From NCBI RefSeq assembly GCF_021390435.2, contig NZ_JAJVCN010000001.1, forward strand, positions 2,790,001-2,854,000: a DNA stretch of 64,000 nucleotides. Reading direction: 5' to 3'. Shown here in pieces: positions 34,732-43,648 of this stretch. The notes under the pieces were generated by a model. It saw only the letters and a list, made by a program, of their open reading frames with translations, did not search any database and was not told the origin of the DNA. The translations under genes were made by a program, and so were the position numbers. The stretch comes from Kibdelosporangium philippinense. Lineage in GTDB: Bacteria; Actinomycetota; Actinomycetes; Mycobacteriales; Pseudonocardiaceae. Each line of letters opens with the position of its first letter. The first letter of the stretch is position 1.

Positions 34732-34802
34732 CAGATGCCCTCTGACTTGGGATGATTGTTCTTGCGACGGAACAACAAACCTTGAGTGAGAGGGCATCTG
34801 CT
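34732..34802. promoter_or_regulatory. nested hairpins over the IS1380 transposase start
   Basis: GCAGATGCCCTCT (34732-34744) pairs perfectly with 34790-34802, and inside the loop TTGTTC (34757-34762) pairs with GAACAA (34771-34776). The outer right arm ends 2 bases before the GTG at 34805 and covers the AGAGGG that would serve as ribosome-binding site, so the mRNA hairpin could hold back translation when transcription enters from outside. Confidence 0.55.
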
Positions 34803-34804
34803 GA

Positions 34805-36275
34805 GTGAAAGCATCGCATACGCGTGGCGCGGTGTCGGTGAGGTTCGACGATCCGGGATTGGTGTCGCACGCGGGTGTGGTGGCGGTGATGCGGCTGGCC
34901 GAGGACGCGGGGTTGTCGGATCTGGCCGGTGAGCTGGTCCGGCTGGGTGGTCCGGTCGGGGCGAACGCGGGCGCGAAGATCAGCACGATCGTGGCCGGGA
35001 TGGCCGCGGGCGCGGACTCGATCAGTGATCTGGACCTGGTGCGGCATGGTGGCATGGCGGGGTTGTTCACCGGGATCCGCGCACCGTCCACTGTGGGCAC
35101 GTTTCTGCGCTGGTTCAGCATGGGTCATGTCGCTCAGCTGGAGAAACTCTCCGCCCGGCTGCTGGCCCGCTTGGCGGAGCTGACGCCGCTGCTGGCGGGG
35201 GCCGACCGGTTGGGGTTGCTGGATCTGGACTCGAAAATCAGCCAGGTCTACGGGCGGGGCAAAGACGGGGCCGCGTTCGGCTATACCGGGGTGTTGGGGT
35301 TGAACACGCTGGCCGCGACCCTGACCACAGCGGCGGGCAGGCCGGTGATCGTGGCGACCCGGTTACGGGGTGGCAACGCCGATACCCGCCGCGCGGTGAG
35401 CTCGCTGGCCCGGCGCGCGCTGGGCACCGCCCGCGCCGCGGGCGCGACCGGGCCGCTGCTGGTACGCGGCGATTCCGGGTTCTATGTCGGGGAATTGATC
35501 ACGATGCTGGTGCGGGAAGGGGGTCTGGTTCTCCATCACCGCCCCACAACATTCCGCGATCCGGGAGGCGATCGACGCGATCAGCGAGCACGCCTGGCAG
35601 CAGCACACCTACCGCGACCCGGTCCTCGACCCGCACACCGGGCAGCTGATCCACACCGCCCAGATCGCCGAGACCAGCCATACCGCGTTCACCAACCCGA
35701 CCGTCAACCCCGGCCAGAAAACCACCGCCCGGCTACTGGTCCGCCGGACCCGGATCACCACCCGCGACGAGCAGGGCGAGTTGTTCCCAGCCTGGCGCTA
35801 CCACGCGGTGTTCACCAACCTCCCACCCGCCACCACCAGGCCCGACACCACCAGGCCCGACACCACCAGGCCCGCCACCACCAGGCCCGCCACCACCGAG
35901 CCCGACACGGCCGGCTTCGACACGGCCACCGCCTGGCGTCTGCACGACCAACGCAGCGGCGCGATCGAACACGTCTTCGCCGAACTCGCGGCCGGCCCGC
36001 TGGCCCACTTCCCGTCCGGACTGTTCGCCGCCAACGCCGCCTGGCTCTCCCTGGCCGCCCTGACCCACAACCTCCTACGCGCCACCGCAACCCTGGCCGG
36101 CCCCGCCCACGCCCGAACACGGCTGACCACCCTGCGCCGCCGGTTGATCACCATCGCCGCCCGCGTCACCCGCACCGCCCGCCACATCACCCTGCGACTA
36201 CCACAAGACTGGCCCTGGGCCCACGACTTCACCCACCTGTTCACCACCATCCACGCCCCACCCCACCCCGCCTGA
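34805..36275 (+). pseudogene. IS1380 family transposase with a +1 frameshift in a G5 run
   Basis: From the GTG at 34805 the frame gives SVRFDDPGLVSHAGVVAVMRLAED, LLDLDSKISQVYGRGK (catalytic Asp region), NTLAATLTTAAGRPVIVATRLRGGNA and LLVRGDSGFY, all IS1380-like. At GGGGG 35519-35523 it departs. With one G fewer, the family continues as VWFSITAPQHS, then WRYHAVFTNLP, HVFAELAAGPLAHFPSG and LLRATATLAGPAHAR to TGA at 36275. The full-length product would be ~490 residues. Either an indel inactivated it, a ribosomal slip is used, or the run was misread. A threonine/proline repeat of 15-base units lies at about 35832-35905. Confidence 0.8.
35832..35905 (+). repeat. five tandem 15-base units in the IS1380 transposase
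   Basis: Near-identical copies of ACCACCAGGCCCGAC/GCC encode TTRPD-TTRPD-TTRPA-TTRPA-TTEPD in the second reading frame. It looks like slippage expansion in a loop between two conserved blocks. Confidence 0.85.
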
Positions 36276-36546
36276 CCCCCTACCCACCCCGCCTGACCAG
36301 GCCCAACCCGAAAGACCACAGTGGAAAAGCTGGGCAGACCAGCAACTCCCACACGACCACACCACACACCACCAGCCCACCACCACAATCACCCACCACC
36401 AAGATCACAAACCAAGATCAACGGTGAATCCAGGTTCAACACCGCGAGGGTAAGAAGACCTTCACGGCGTTGCATCCCGTGACAGGTGGGGCCGGTCGGG
36501 TTTCTGCTGTCTGGCAACAACTCTTACCAGTATGCCTTGAGGGGCA

Positions 36547-36581
36547 AAGAAAAACCCCGCCTGGCGCGTGCCCGGCGGGGT
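36547..36581 (-). terminator. rho-independent terminator of the VanA-type ligase gene
   Basis: On the minus strand CCCCGCC (complement of 36574-36580) pairs with GGCGGGG (complement of 36555-36561) and is followed directly by TTTTTCTTT. It is 16 bases beyond the ligase stop at 36597. It is one of the few clear intrinsic terminators in the window. Confidence 0.8.
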
Positions 36582-36596
36582 CAGTTCAGTTCACTG

Positions 36597-37628
36597 TCAC
36601 CTTGCGGCCAGTGCCAATGACACCCAACGGTCGATCAACTCGCCGAGGGACAGCCCCGCGGCCTTCATCATTCGGGGGTAGCGGCTGTAGGAGGTCAGGC
36701 CGGGGAGGGTGTTGACCTCGTTGAGCACGACGCTGCCGTCTTCCTTGAGGAAGAGGTCGACGCGGGCCAGCCCCCGGCAGCCGAGGATGCGGTAGATCGC
36801 TTTCGCCGTGTTCTGCACGAGTTCGCGCGACGCCGGCGAGATGTCAGCCGGGCAGATGAAGGCGGAGTTCTCGGATCCGGTCTCGGGGGAATCTTCCTGG
36901 TGGATCCGGAAGAAACCGTGGGTCAGCGCGACTCGATCCGGCTCGCCGGCGAAGAGATCGTCGTCGTTGCCCATGATGGCGCAGCCGATCTCGCTTCCGA
37001 CGACGCCTTCCTCGATCAGCACCTTCGTGTCGTACTTGCTCGCGGTTTCCAGCGCGCTCTGCAGTTCTTCCCAGCTGGTTACCTTGCTGACCCCGAAGGA
37101 CGAACCAGACCGGGCTGGTTTCACGAAGACGGGATAGTTGAGCCCCTCGGGGTTCACACCTTCGTCCAACGAGACGATTTGGAAGTTCGGTGTGGCAATT
37201 CCCGCGCTGCTGACCACTCGGTAGGTCAGGGACTTGTCCATGCACAGGGCGGAACTCGGGATGTCGCAGCCGACATAGGGGATACCGGCGAGTTCGAACA
37301 GGCCCTGGATCGCGCCGTCTTCACCCAGTTTGCCGTGCAGGACAGGCAGTACGACGTCCAGCCGAATCGTGTCGTACTTGCCGTCTTCCATCACGACCAG
37401 TCCGTGGACACCACGGTCCGGTGACAGCATGGCCGGGCGGCTGTTGCTTTCCCAGTCCTCGTGCGGGCCGTCGCAGAGCTTCCACTCGCCGCTCTCCGCG
37501 ATTCCGATGTAGAACGGCTCGTACTTCTCTAGATCGAGGCTTGCTTCGACCTCGCGTGTCGACTTGAGGGAGACGGGGTGCTCTTCGGAAACTCCACCGA
37601 AGATGATACCGAGCTTCAATCTAGCCAT
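36597..37628 (-). CDS. VanA/VanB-type D-alanine--D-lactate ligase homologue
   Basis: 343-residue ATP-grasp ligase close to the glycopeptide-resistance ligases: LGIIFGGVSEEHPVSLKST, PFYIGIAESGEWKLCDGP, VLPVLHGKLGEDGAIQGL, PYVGCDIPSSALCMDKSL, FVKPARSGSSFGVSKV, FRIHQEDSPETGSENS and VLNEVNTLPGLTSYSRYPRMM. H243 in FRIHQE matches VanA His244, the residue linked to depsipeptide (D-Lac) rather than dipeptide formation, and ordinary Ddl enzymes differ there. It would make D-Ala-D-Lac for peptidoglycan that glycopeptides bind poorly. No vanH, vanX, vanR or vanS gene adjoins it. It is monocistronic with its own terminator. D-Lac preference is inferred from sequence. Confidence 0.87.
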   Translation of the reverse strand: MARLKLGIIFGGVSEEHPVSLKSTREVEASLDLEKYEPFYIGIAESGEWKLCDGPHEDWESNSRPAMLSPDRGVHGLVVMEDGKYDTIRLDVVLPVLHGKLGEDGAIQGLFELAGIPYVGCDIPSSALCMDKSLTYRVVSSAGIATPNFQIVSLDEGVNPEGLNYPVFVKPARSGSSFGVSKVTSWEELQSALETASKYDTKVLIEEGVVGSEIGCAIMGNDDDLFAGEPDRVALTHGFFRIHQEDSPETGSENSAFICPADISPASRELVQNTAKAIYRILGCRGLARVDLFLKEDGSVVLNEVNTLPGLTSYSRYPRMMKAAGLSLGELIDRWVSLALAAR

Positions 37629-37769
37629 TCTGGTTCCCGCTTTCGAATTCCAGACAGTTTATGAATGAATGTTCAATCGCGCTGCTCAGAGCATGGTCCG
37701 GCTGGCAAGCGTTGTGCGGATTGCCTCAGCACGTTCGCTCTTCGCCGTTGGTCATGCGTGGCAGTGTAG

Positions 37770-39419
37770 GCAGCGTGGTGCGGCGGGCATGTATGTGGGG
37801 TTGGACTGGCCGACGCTGGGCGGAAGGTCATCCTGCTCGATCAGGAACCCGAGGCGAGTCTTGGCGGCCAGGCGTTCTGGTCGTTCGGTGGTTTGCTCAT
37901 GGTCAACACTCCTGAGCAGCGGTTATCGGGCATCAAGGACTCGCGTGAACTCGCCATGCAGGACTGGCTTGGCAGTGCGGGGTTCGACCGGGGCGTTGAT
38001 GATCCGCTTGGCGAGGACTACTGGGGCCGTCGGTGGGCGGAGTCGTACATCGACTTCGCCGCGGGGGAGAAGCGGGCGTGGCTGCGCCGGCAGGGGATCC
38101 GCTGGTTTCCGGTTGTCGGCTGGGCCGAACGCGGCGGTTATCTGGCTGAGGATCACGGCAATTCTGTGCCTCGTTTTCACGTCACGTGGGGTACTGGCCC
38201 GGCACTTGTGGAAGCATTCGCACGCAGGGTCCGATTCGCTGCCGCCAATGGCCTGGTGAAATTGCTGTTCCGTCATCGCGTGGATGAGATAGTCACGAGC
38301 AATGGTTCCGTTGACGGAGTCCGTGGAGTTGTACTGGAACCAAGCGATGTGCCGAGAGGTGTGGCGAGCTCACGTGTCGTAGTCGGCGAATTCGAGCTGC
38401 GGTCACAGGCCCTGCTGGTGACGTCGGGTGGTATTGGCGGAAACCTCGATCTGGTGCGCGCGAATTGGCCGCGCGATCGGCTCGGGGCACCGCCGAAGCG
38501 GATGCTGACCGGCGTGCCTGCCCACGTCGACGGCCGGATGCTCGCGATCACCGAGAAGGCAGGCGGGCGGATCGTCAACCGCGACCGGCTGTGGGCGTAC
38601 ACGGAAGGGATCAAGAACTGGGACCCGGTCTGGCCGAACCACGGCATCCGCGTCCTGCCTGGCCCGTCGTCGACCTGGTTCGACGCCCGCGGTCAGCGGT
38701 TTCCAGCGCCGAACCTGCCGGGCTTCGACACCATCGGCACACTGGGCACGATCACCCGATCGGGAGACGACTACTCGTGGTTCGTCCTCAACACCAAGAT
38801 GATCGCCAAGGAGTTCGCGCTGTCGGGCTCGGAGCAGAACCCTGACCTGACCGGCAAGAGCATCTGGAAGACCCTCGGGCGTGCCTTCACGTCCGGTCCA
38901 CCCGCGCCCGTCAAGGCGTTCATGGATCGCGGTGCGGACTTCGTCGTCGCCCCGACCCTCGAAGAGCTTGTCGCAGGCATGAACCGGGTGGCTGGGAACG
39001 AGCTGATCAACCTGGTGGACCTGCGCCGCCAGATCGAAGCCCGCGACCGCGAGGTCCGCAACCGCTTCACGAAGGACACCCAAATCGCCGCGATCCACGT
39101 CGCCCGCCGCTACCTCGGCGACCGGCTCATCCGGACATCGTCACCACACCGGATTCTCGACCCGAAAGCTGGCCCGCTCATCGCGGTCCGGCTCAACGTA
39201 CTGACCCGAAAGACACTCGACGGCTTGCAGACCGACTTGTCCGGCCGAGTCCTGCACCAGGACGGCGAGCCAGTGCCCGGCCTTTACGCGGCCGGTGAAG
39301 TCGCGGGGTTCGGCGGCGGTGGCGTGCATGGCTACCGCGCTCTCGAAGGCACGTTCCTCGGCGGTTGCATATACAGCGGCAGGGTGGCGGGCCGGGCCTT
39401 GGCCCGCGCGATCGGCTGA
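37770..39419 (+). pseudogene. FAD-binding dehydrogenase (KstD-like) without its N-terminal FAD motif
   Basis: An open frame from about 37770 reads LADAGRKVILLDQEPEASLGG and AFWSFGGLLMVNTPEQR, then a complete body: RRQGIRWFPVVGWAERGG, VTSGGIGGNLDLVRANWP, WPNHGIRVLPGPSSTWFDARG and the terminal PVPGLYAAGEVAGFGGGGVHGYRALEGTFLGG. This is the actinobacterial FAD-binding dehydrogenase family (~550 residues, flavocytochrome c/3-ketosteroid dehydrogenase-like). The usual start VVGAGLAGLVAA with the GxGxxG dinucleotide loop is missing: VCGVG joins LADAG directly, and a TAG lies just upstream. Translation could begin at TTG 37893 or ATG 37899, giving a protein that cannot bind FAD normally. Confidence 0.75.
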
Positions 39420-39441
39420 ACCCCACGGGGAATCACATCAG

Positions 39442-40443
39442 TCAGGCCACCGGCAGTAGCTGATTCAGCACGTCGTCCAAGGTCACCAGGCCCGCCAACT
39501 GGCCATCGGCCTCGACAAGCGCCAAGTGGTTACGGGTCTCGCGCATCGTGCTGAGCGCCGCGTAGATCGGCGTTGTCGCACTCAACGTGAGTACCGGCCG
39601 CATCAACGACGCCGCAGTCGTCGTGGCTGGCTGCAGCAAAGCGTCGCGGACGTGCACAACGCCAACCGGCCGTCCCTCGGACATGACCACGAGCCGGAGA
39701 TGGCCGGTTTCCCGTGCGGCGGCCTTGATTTCCGTGCACGTGACATCGGGCGATACGGATGCCAGGTCGGGCCGGACGATTTCGCGCAGCGGCCTGGTGT
39801 TCAGCTCCAACGCCGTCGCCAACTGCTCGTGCCTGGAGTCGTCCAACGCGCCTGCCCGCGCCGAGTGGTCCAGCAGTTGACGCAGGTCGTCGGGACTGCG
39901 GCCCGGGCTGACCTCGTCGACCGGCTCGACGCCGAACTTACGCAGGAACCAGTTGGCCATGGTGTTGAGCGCCACCAGAAGCGGGCGCGTGAACCACATG
40001 AACGCCCGCATCGGCAGGGCGAGCAAAGTCGCCGAGAACTCCGGATGCGCGATCGCCCACGACTTCGGCGCCATCTCGCCAACGACCAGGTGCACGAACG
40101 TGACGATGATCAGCGACAGCACGAACGCGATCACGTCCGCGGTGACCTCGGGCAAGCCCCAGTCGGTCATCAACGGCGTCAGCATGTGGTGCACGGCCGG
40201 TTTCGTGACCGCGCCAAGCACAAGCGTGCACAGCGTGATGCCGAGCTGAGAACCAGCCAGCAGCAACGACAGCTCGCGTGAACTGCGCAACGCGGCTCGT
40301 GCGGACAGGCTGGTCGAAGCGGCTTCTTCCAGGCGATACTGCCGTGCTGCCACCAAAGCGAACTCGACGGCCACGAAGAACGCGCTCAGCGCCACGATCC
40401 CAACCGTGATCATCAACGCGAGCCACGGACTCAAGGTGCTCAC
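39442..40443 (-). CDS. CNNM/CorC (HlyC) family membrane protein, shorter paralogue
   Basis: 333-residue protein: N-terminal DUF21 (CNNM) domain with about four membrane segments (WLALMITVGIVALSAFFVAVEFALVAA, SQLGITLCTLVLGAVT, VTADVIAFVLSLIIVTFVHLVVGEMAPKS, RAFMWFTRPLLVALNTMANWFL), then a CBS-domain pair (residues ~200-330). There is no C-terminal CorC_HlyC domain. Relatives handle Mg/Co transport or resistance. It is joined to the longer paralogue by a 4-base GTGA overlap (40440-40443), so the two are probably made together and may form a heteromer. Confidence 0.88.
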   Translation of the reverse strand: MSTLSPWLALMITVGIVALSAFFVAVEFALVAARQYRLEEAASTSLSARAALRSSRELSLLLAGSQLGITLCTLVLGAVTKPAVHHMLTPLMTDWGLPEVTADVIAFVLSLIIVTFVHLVVGEMAPKSWAIAHPEFSATLLALPMRAFMWFTRPLLVALNTMANWFLRKFGVEPVDEVSPGRSPDDLRQLLDHSARAGALDDSRHEQLATALELNTRPLREIVRPDLASVSPDVTCTEIKAAARETGHLRLVVMSEGRPVGVVHVRDALLQPATTTAASLMRPVLTLSATTPIYAALSTMRETRNHLALVEADGQLAGLVTLDDVLNQLLPVA

Positions 40444-41738
40444 GTGATCACCTGCAACAGCACGGTTTCCGGCACGTGCCTTGCGATGCCGCGGACCGTC
40501 ACCGTGATCTTGTGCTCACGAGGCAGTTCGATCGTGATCGTGTCGCCAAGGGAAGGCAGCCGTTGCATTTCGGTGATGACCAGGCCCGCGATGGTTTCGT
40601 ACACGCCTTCCGGCAGGTCGTGCCCGATCAGTCGTTCCACCTCGTCGATATGCGTTGTGCCGGACAGCAACCAGCCGTCCTCGGCGGGTTTCGCGACGCC
40701 TTCATCCGCCGGACTGTGTTCGTCGGTGATCTCGCCGACGAGCTCCTCGGCGATGTCCTCCATCGTGATCACGCCTGCCAGGCCGCCGTATTCGTCGACG
40801 ACACAAGCGAACTGCTCGCCCGCCTCGCGCAGCTGCTCGAGTACGGCCATCAGCGGCAGGGAAGCAGGGACCAGCACGGTCGGCCGGGCCACTTCCCGGA
40901 TCGGAATGTCCATCTTGGAGTCCAGTGCGAGCACGTCACGCAGGCAGATCATCCCGACGACGTCGTCCACATCGGACCCGAGGACGGGCAGCCGTGAATA
41001 CTCCGACGCCATCAGTTCCACCGCCCAGCTGACAGGTTGGTCGGCGTCGATGGTCGTGACCAATGGGCGCGGGATCATCGCGTGCTCGGCCGTTCGCTCG
41101 TGCAGATCAAGCGTTCGTTCGAGCAGAGTGGACAGTTCGGCCGGGAGGTCACCGCTGTCGCGGGACGCGGCCACGATGTACTCAAGGTCGCGCGGGGTCG
41201 CGGCGTGTTCGACGTCGTGCACCGGCTTGATCCGCAGCAGCTTCAACAGCAGGTTCGACGCGTGGTCGAACAACCGGATCAGCCAGCCGAACACCTTGAG
41301 GTACAGGCTGGTGGACAGCGCGAGCCTGCGTGCCACTGGTTCTGGGCGGGCGATGGCGAGGTTCTTGGGCACGAGCTCGCCGAACACCATCTGCACCCCG
41401 GTGGACAACAGCAACGCCAGCACGGTCCCGACCGCCACGCCCACCGCCTGCGGGATTCCGACGCCGCCAAGCAGGCCGCCGAGGCCAGCGCCAATCATCG
41501 GCTCGGCCACGAAACCAACAAGCAAGCCGGTCACAGTGATGCCTAGTTGCGCGCCGGACAGCATGAAGGAGGTGCGTTTGGTGATGCCCAGTGCACGGGT
41601 GGCGCCCGCGTCGCCCACGGCCGCCTTGGCTTTGAGGCGGGAACGGTCCACCGCCATGTAGCCGAATTCCTGCGCCACGAAATATCCGGTCAGCGCGGTC
41701 AACGCGACCACGACAAGGATGCCGAGCAGGATGGTCAT
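40440..41738 (-). CDS. CNNM/CorC (HlyC) family hemolysin-like transporter
   Basis: 432-residue membrane protein: DUF21 domain with MTILLGILVVVALTALTGYFVAQEFGYMAVDRSRL, GAQLGITVTGLLVGFVAEP, TVLALLLSTGVQMVFGELVPKNLAIA, then two CBS domains (AEHAMIPRPLVTTID... and REVARPTVLVPASL...) and a C-terminal CorC_HlyC domain (SGTTHIDEVERLIGHDLPEGVYETIAGLVITEM). The start at 41738 has GGTGGAG 10 bases upstream. It is the first gene of a two-gene operon; the 193-base region before it is shared with the divergent CDF exporter. Confidence 0.9.
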   Translation of the reverse strand: MTILLGILVVVALTALTGYFVAQEFGYMAVDRSRLKAKAAVGDAGATRALGITKRTSFMLSGAQLGITVTGLLVGFVAEPMIGAGLGGLLGGVGIPQAVGVAVGTVLALLLSTGVQMVFGELVPKNLAIARPEPVARRLALSTSLYLKVFGWLIRLFDHASNLLLKLLRIKPVHDVEHAATPRDLEYIVAASRDSGDLPAELSTLLERTLDLHERTAEHAMIPRPLVTTIDADQPVSWAVELMASEYSRLPVLGSDVDDVVGMICLRDVLALDSKMDIPIREVARPTVLVPASLPLMAVLEQLREAGEQFACVVDEYGGLAGVITMEDIAEELVGEITDEHSPADEGVAKPAEDGWLLSGTTHIDEVERLIGHDLPEGVYETIAGLVITEMQRLPSLGDTITIELPREHKITVTVRGIARHVPETVLLQVIT

Positions 41739-41931
41739 CGCACACGCTCCACCAAGGAGCCTGTGCGGCTGGTACTTCGGGAGGGGTCCATGGTCCTCTC
41801 TCGTCAGGGGCCTCTCGATGAATTGAAACGTACCTTATGGGCGATTAGTTCCCCGCGTGTCGCACTCGTTGTTGCAGGTAGATGGCTGTTACGCCGTTGT
41901 CGCTTCGTAGTCGCGGCCCTATCTTGAGCCC
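41739..41931. promoter_or_regulatory. divergent region between CorC-type operon and CDF exporter
   Basis: 193 bases serve two metal-transport genes. On the CorC side a leader of ~100 bases contains a potential hairpin around GGGGTCCATGGTCCTC (arms GAGG/CCTC). It does not match a magnesium or manganese riboswitch I can recall. No firm promoter is called. Confidence 0.35.
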
Positions 41932-42951
41932 ATGGGACACGGGCATGGGCACGGTCATCACCACCACAAGAAGGGCATCTGGGCGCGGCTCAAGCCGCAC
42001 AGCCACGACGCCGCCGACATTGTGGACAGTGCACTCGAAGCAAGCCGTCGTGGCATGCGGACACTGTGGATTTCCTTCGCCGCCCTGATGGTCACGGCCG
42101 TTGCTCAGGCAGTGCTCGTTGCCTACACCGGGTCCGTGGCGCTGCTTGGCGACACTTTGCACAATTTCGCGGACGCGTTGACGGCGGTGCCGTTGGGCGT
42201 CGCGTTTCTGCTGGGCAGACGTGCCGCGACGCGCCGGTTCACCTACGGCCTCGGACGCGCCGAGGACCTGGCTGGCCTGGTGATTCTCGCGGTGATCGGA
42301 ACTTCAGCGGGGTTGGCGGGGTGGGAGGCGATCCAGCGGCTGATCGATCCAAGGGACATGCGCAACGTTGGCTGGGTCGCCGCGGCAGGTCTCATCGGCT
42401 TCCTTGGCAACGAACTCGTGGCGCGATACCGGATCAAGGTCGGCAGGCAGATCGGCTCGGCCGCACTGGTCGCCGACGGCCTGCACGCCAGGACCGATGG
42501 GTTCACGAGCCTGGCCGTGCTGTTGTCCGCCGGTGGCGCGTACCTTGGCTGGCAGTGGGCGGATCCGGTCGTCGGCCTGCTGATCACGGTCGCGATCCTG
42601 TCGGTTCTGTGGGGCGCGGCGAAGGAGGTCTTCGGGCGGCTCTTGGACGCCGTCGACCCGGTGCTGGTCGATCAAGCCGAACAAGCGCTAGCTTCGTCGC
42701 CCGGAGTCCTTGCCGTACACCAGCTCCGGCTCCGCTGGGTGGGGCACGCGCTGCACGTGGAAGCCGAGCTGTCGGTCGACCCGGGGTTGACGCTGAACGC
42801 GGCGCATCAGATCGCCCACGACGCCGAGCATCGGCTACTGCACGCGTTGCCCCGGGTCGCCAGAGCTGTGTTGCACGCGCATCCCGCTGAGCCGCATGGG
42901 GATGCGGCCCACGAGCTCGTGGCGCACCACCTATCGCGGACCTTCGGGTGA
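41932..42951 (+). CDS. cation diffusion facilitator (CDF) metal exporter
   Basis: 339-residue inner-membrane metal/proton antiporter. It starts with a histidine-rich metal-binding stretch (HGHGHGHHHHKK), followed by six membrane segments. The HSHDAAD motif precedes TM1; SVALLGDTLHNFADALTAVPLG in TM2 supplies the N/H-x-x-x-D metal site and ALVADGLHARTDGFTSLAVLL in TM5 the second one (HxxxD). A cytoplasmic ferredoxin-like domain forms the C-terminus (VLAVHQLRLRWVGHALHVEAELSV). Zinc or cadmium export is the likely function. ATG 41932 is the start. It overlaps the convergent gene at its 3' end by 21 bases. Confidence 0.92.
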   Translation: MGHGHGHGHHHHKKGIWARLKPHSHDAADIVDSALEASRRGMRTLWISFAALMVTAVAQAVLVAYTGSVALLGDTLHNFADALTAVPLGVAFLLGRRAATRRFTYGLGRAEDLAGLVILAVIGTSAGLAGWEAIQRLIDPRDMRNVGWVAAAGLIGFLGNELVARYRIKVGRQIGSAALVADGLHARTDGFTSLAVLLSAGGAYLGWQWADPVVGLLITVAILSVLWGAAKEVFGRLLDAVDPVLVDQAEQALASSPGVLAVHQLRLRWVGHALHVEAELSVDPGLTLNAAHQIAHDAEHRLLHALPRVARAVLHAHPAEPHGDAAHELVAHHLSRTFG

Positions 42952-43614
42952 TCCGTCGGACGTGAGCGCGCCTTGGCCTGGCTTGGACGGCAGGAAGATG
43001 TGCGCGTGGCCGCGGCCGGAGTCGACGTTGAGCACGTCGAGCTGGGTGGCCGCGACCGACCATGTGACGATCGCGGCGTCGCGTTGGCGTCCGGCAGTCT
43101 CCAGCCAGGGCTGCTTGTCCTGCGCGTCAACGGATTTGGCGTAGGTCTCGACCGCGAGGTCGAGTTGCTGGACGCTGGACGCGAGGCCCGAACGGGCGAT
43201 GTTGACGGCCGTACCCGCGGACGGGCGCTCGGCGAACTCGTCAACGTAGCCCTTGGTGATCTTCTGCCAGCCGGTGACCTGTTCCCGCGTGCCTGTGGTC
43301 GTGGTCAGGCCTTCGAGCACCGGCAGCAGGCCGTCGTGCATGCGCCGGGCCTGCTGGGTCAGCGTGCCGATCTGTTCGTTGTCGCGTTGCGCGTCCTGCT
43401 TTTTCATCGCCGCGACCGGGTCGGAATCCGCGGCCGTCCCGGCACTGGGACGACCGAGGAAGAAGCCAGCGACGAACGCCACGATGACGATCGGCACCGC
43501 CCACAACACCTTGGCCCGGCCCGGTTTCGGCGCTTGGCCGCCGCCCCATCGTTCGCTGCGTAAGGTACGCGGGCGCGAGCGCACAACTGCCTCCACTGGT
43601 AGCCGAGCCGACAC
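42931..43614 (-). CDS. predicted single-pass membrane protein of unknown function
   Basis: 227 residues from a GTG. A basic cytoplasmic N-terminus (residues 1-34) is followed by one membrane segment (VLWAVPIVIVAFVAGFFLG, about 36-54) and an extracytoplasmic, mostly helical part with heptad-like spacing (MKKQDAQRDNEQIGTLTQQARRM). No family was recognised. The end overlaps the CDF gene by 21 bases on the opposite strand. Its upstream gene on the same strand, a cupin, is 34 bases away. Confidence 0.65.
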   Translation of the reverse strand: MSARLPVEAVVRSRPRTLRSERWGGGQAPKPGRAKVLWAVPIVIVAFVAGFFLGRPSAGTAADSDPVAAMKKQDAQRDNEQIGTLTQQARRMHDGLLPVLEGLTTTTGTREQVTGWQKITKGYVDEFAERPSAGTAVNIARSGLASSVQQLDLAVETYAKSVDAQDKQPWLETAGRQRDAAIVTWSVAATQLDVLNVDSGRGHAHIFLPSKPGQGALTSDGSPEGPR

Positions 43615-43648
43615 GTCATGCTATTGGTCGGACCAATGCTGGCGGAAG

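Larger units (their letters stand above)
34686..36434. mobile_element. IS1380-type insertion sequence, about 1.75 kb
   Basis: The ends are 24-base imperfect inverted repeats (22 of 24 identical) beginning CCTGGATTCACCG, left at 34686-34709 and right ending at 36434. TTCAA flanks both sides (34681-34685 and 36435-36439), consistent with a 4-5 base target duplication. A single transposase gene lies inside, carrying a frameshift (separate entry). The flanking sequence on either side was not recognised. Confidence 0.85.

Noticed and set aside
35525..36427. Continuation of the plus-strand frame of the IS1380 transposase past the G5 run, rich in His/Pro/Arg
   Set aside because: Low-complexity out-of-frame reading; the real transposase sequence is in the next frame.
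41239..41661. Long plus-strand frame (40444-41661) opposite the CorC-type gene
   Set aside because: Ser/Thr/Arg-rich antisense shadow of a conserved membrane protein.
41739..41838. Magnesium (M-box) or manganese riboswitch upstream of the CorC-type operon
   Set aside because: The leader has hairpin potential but the conserved core of neither riboswitch could be found.
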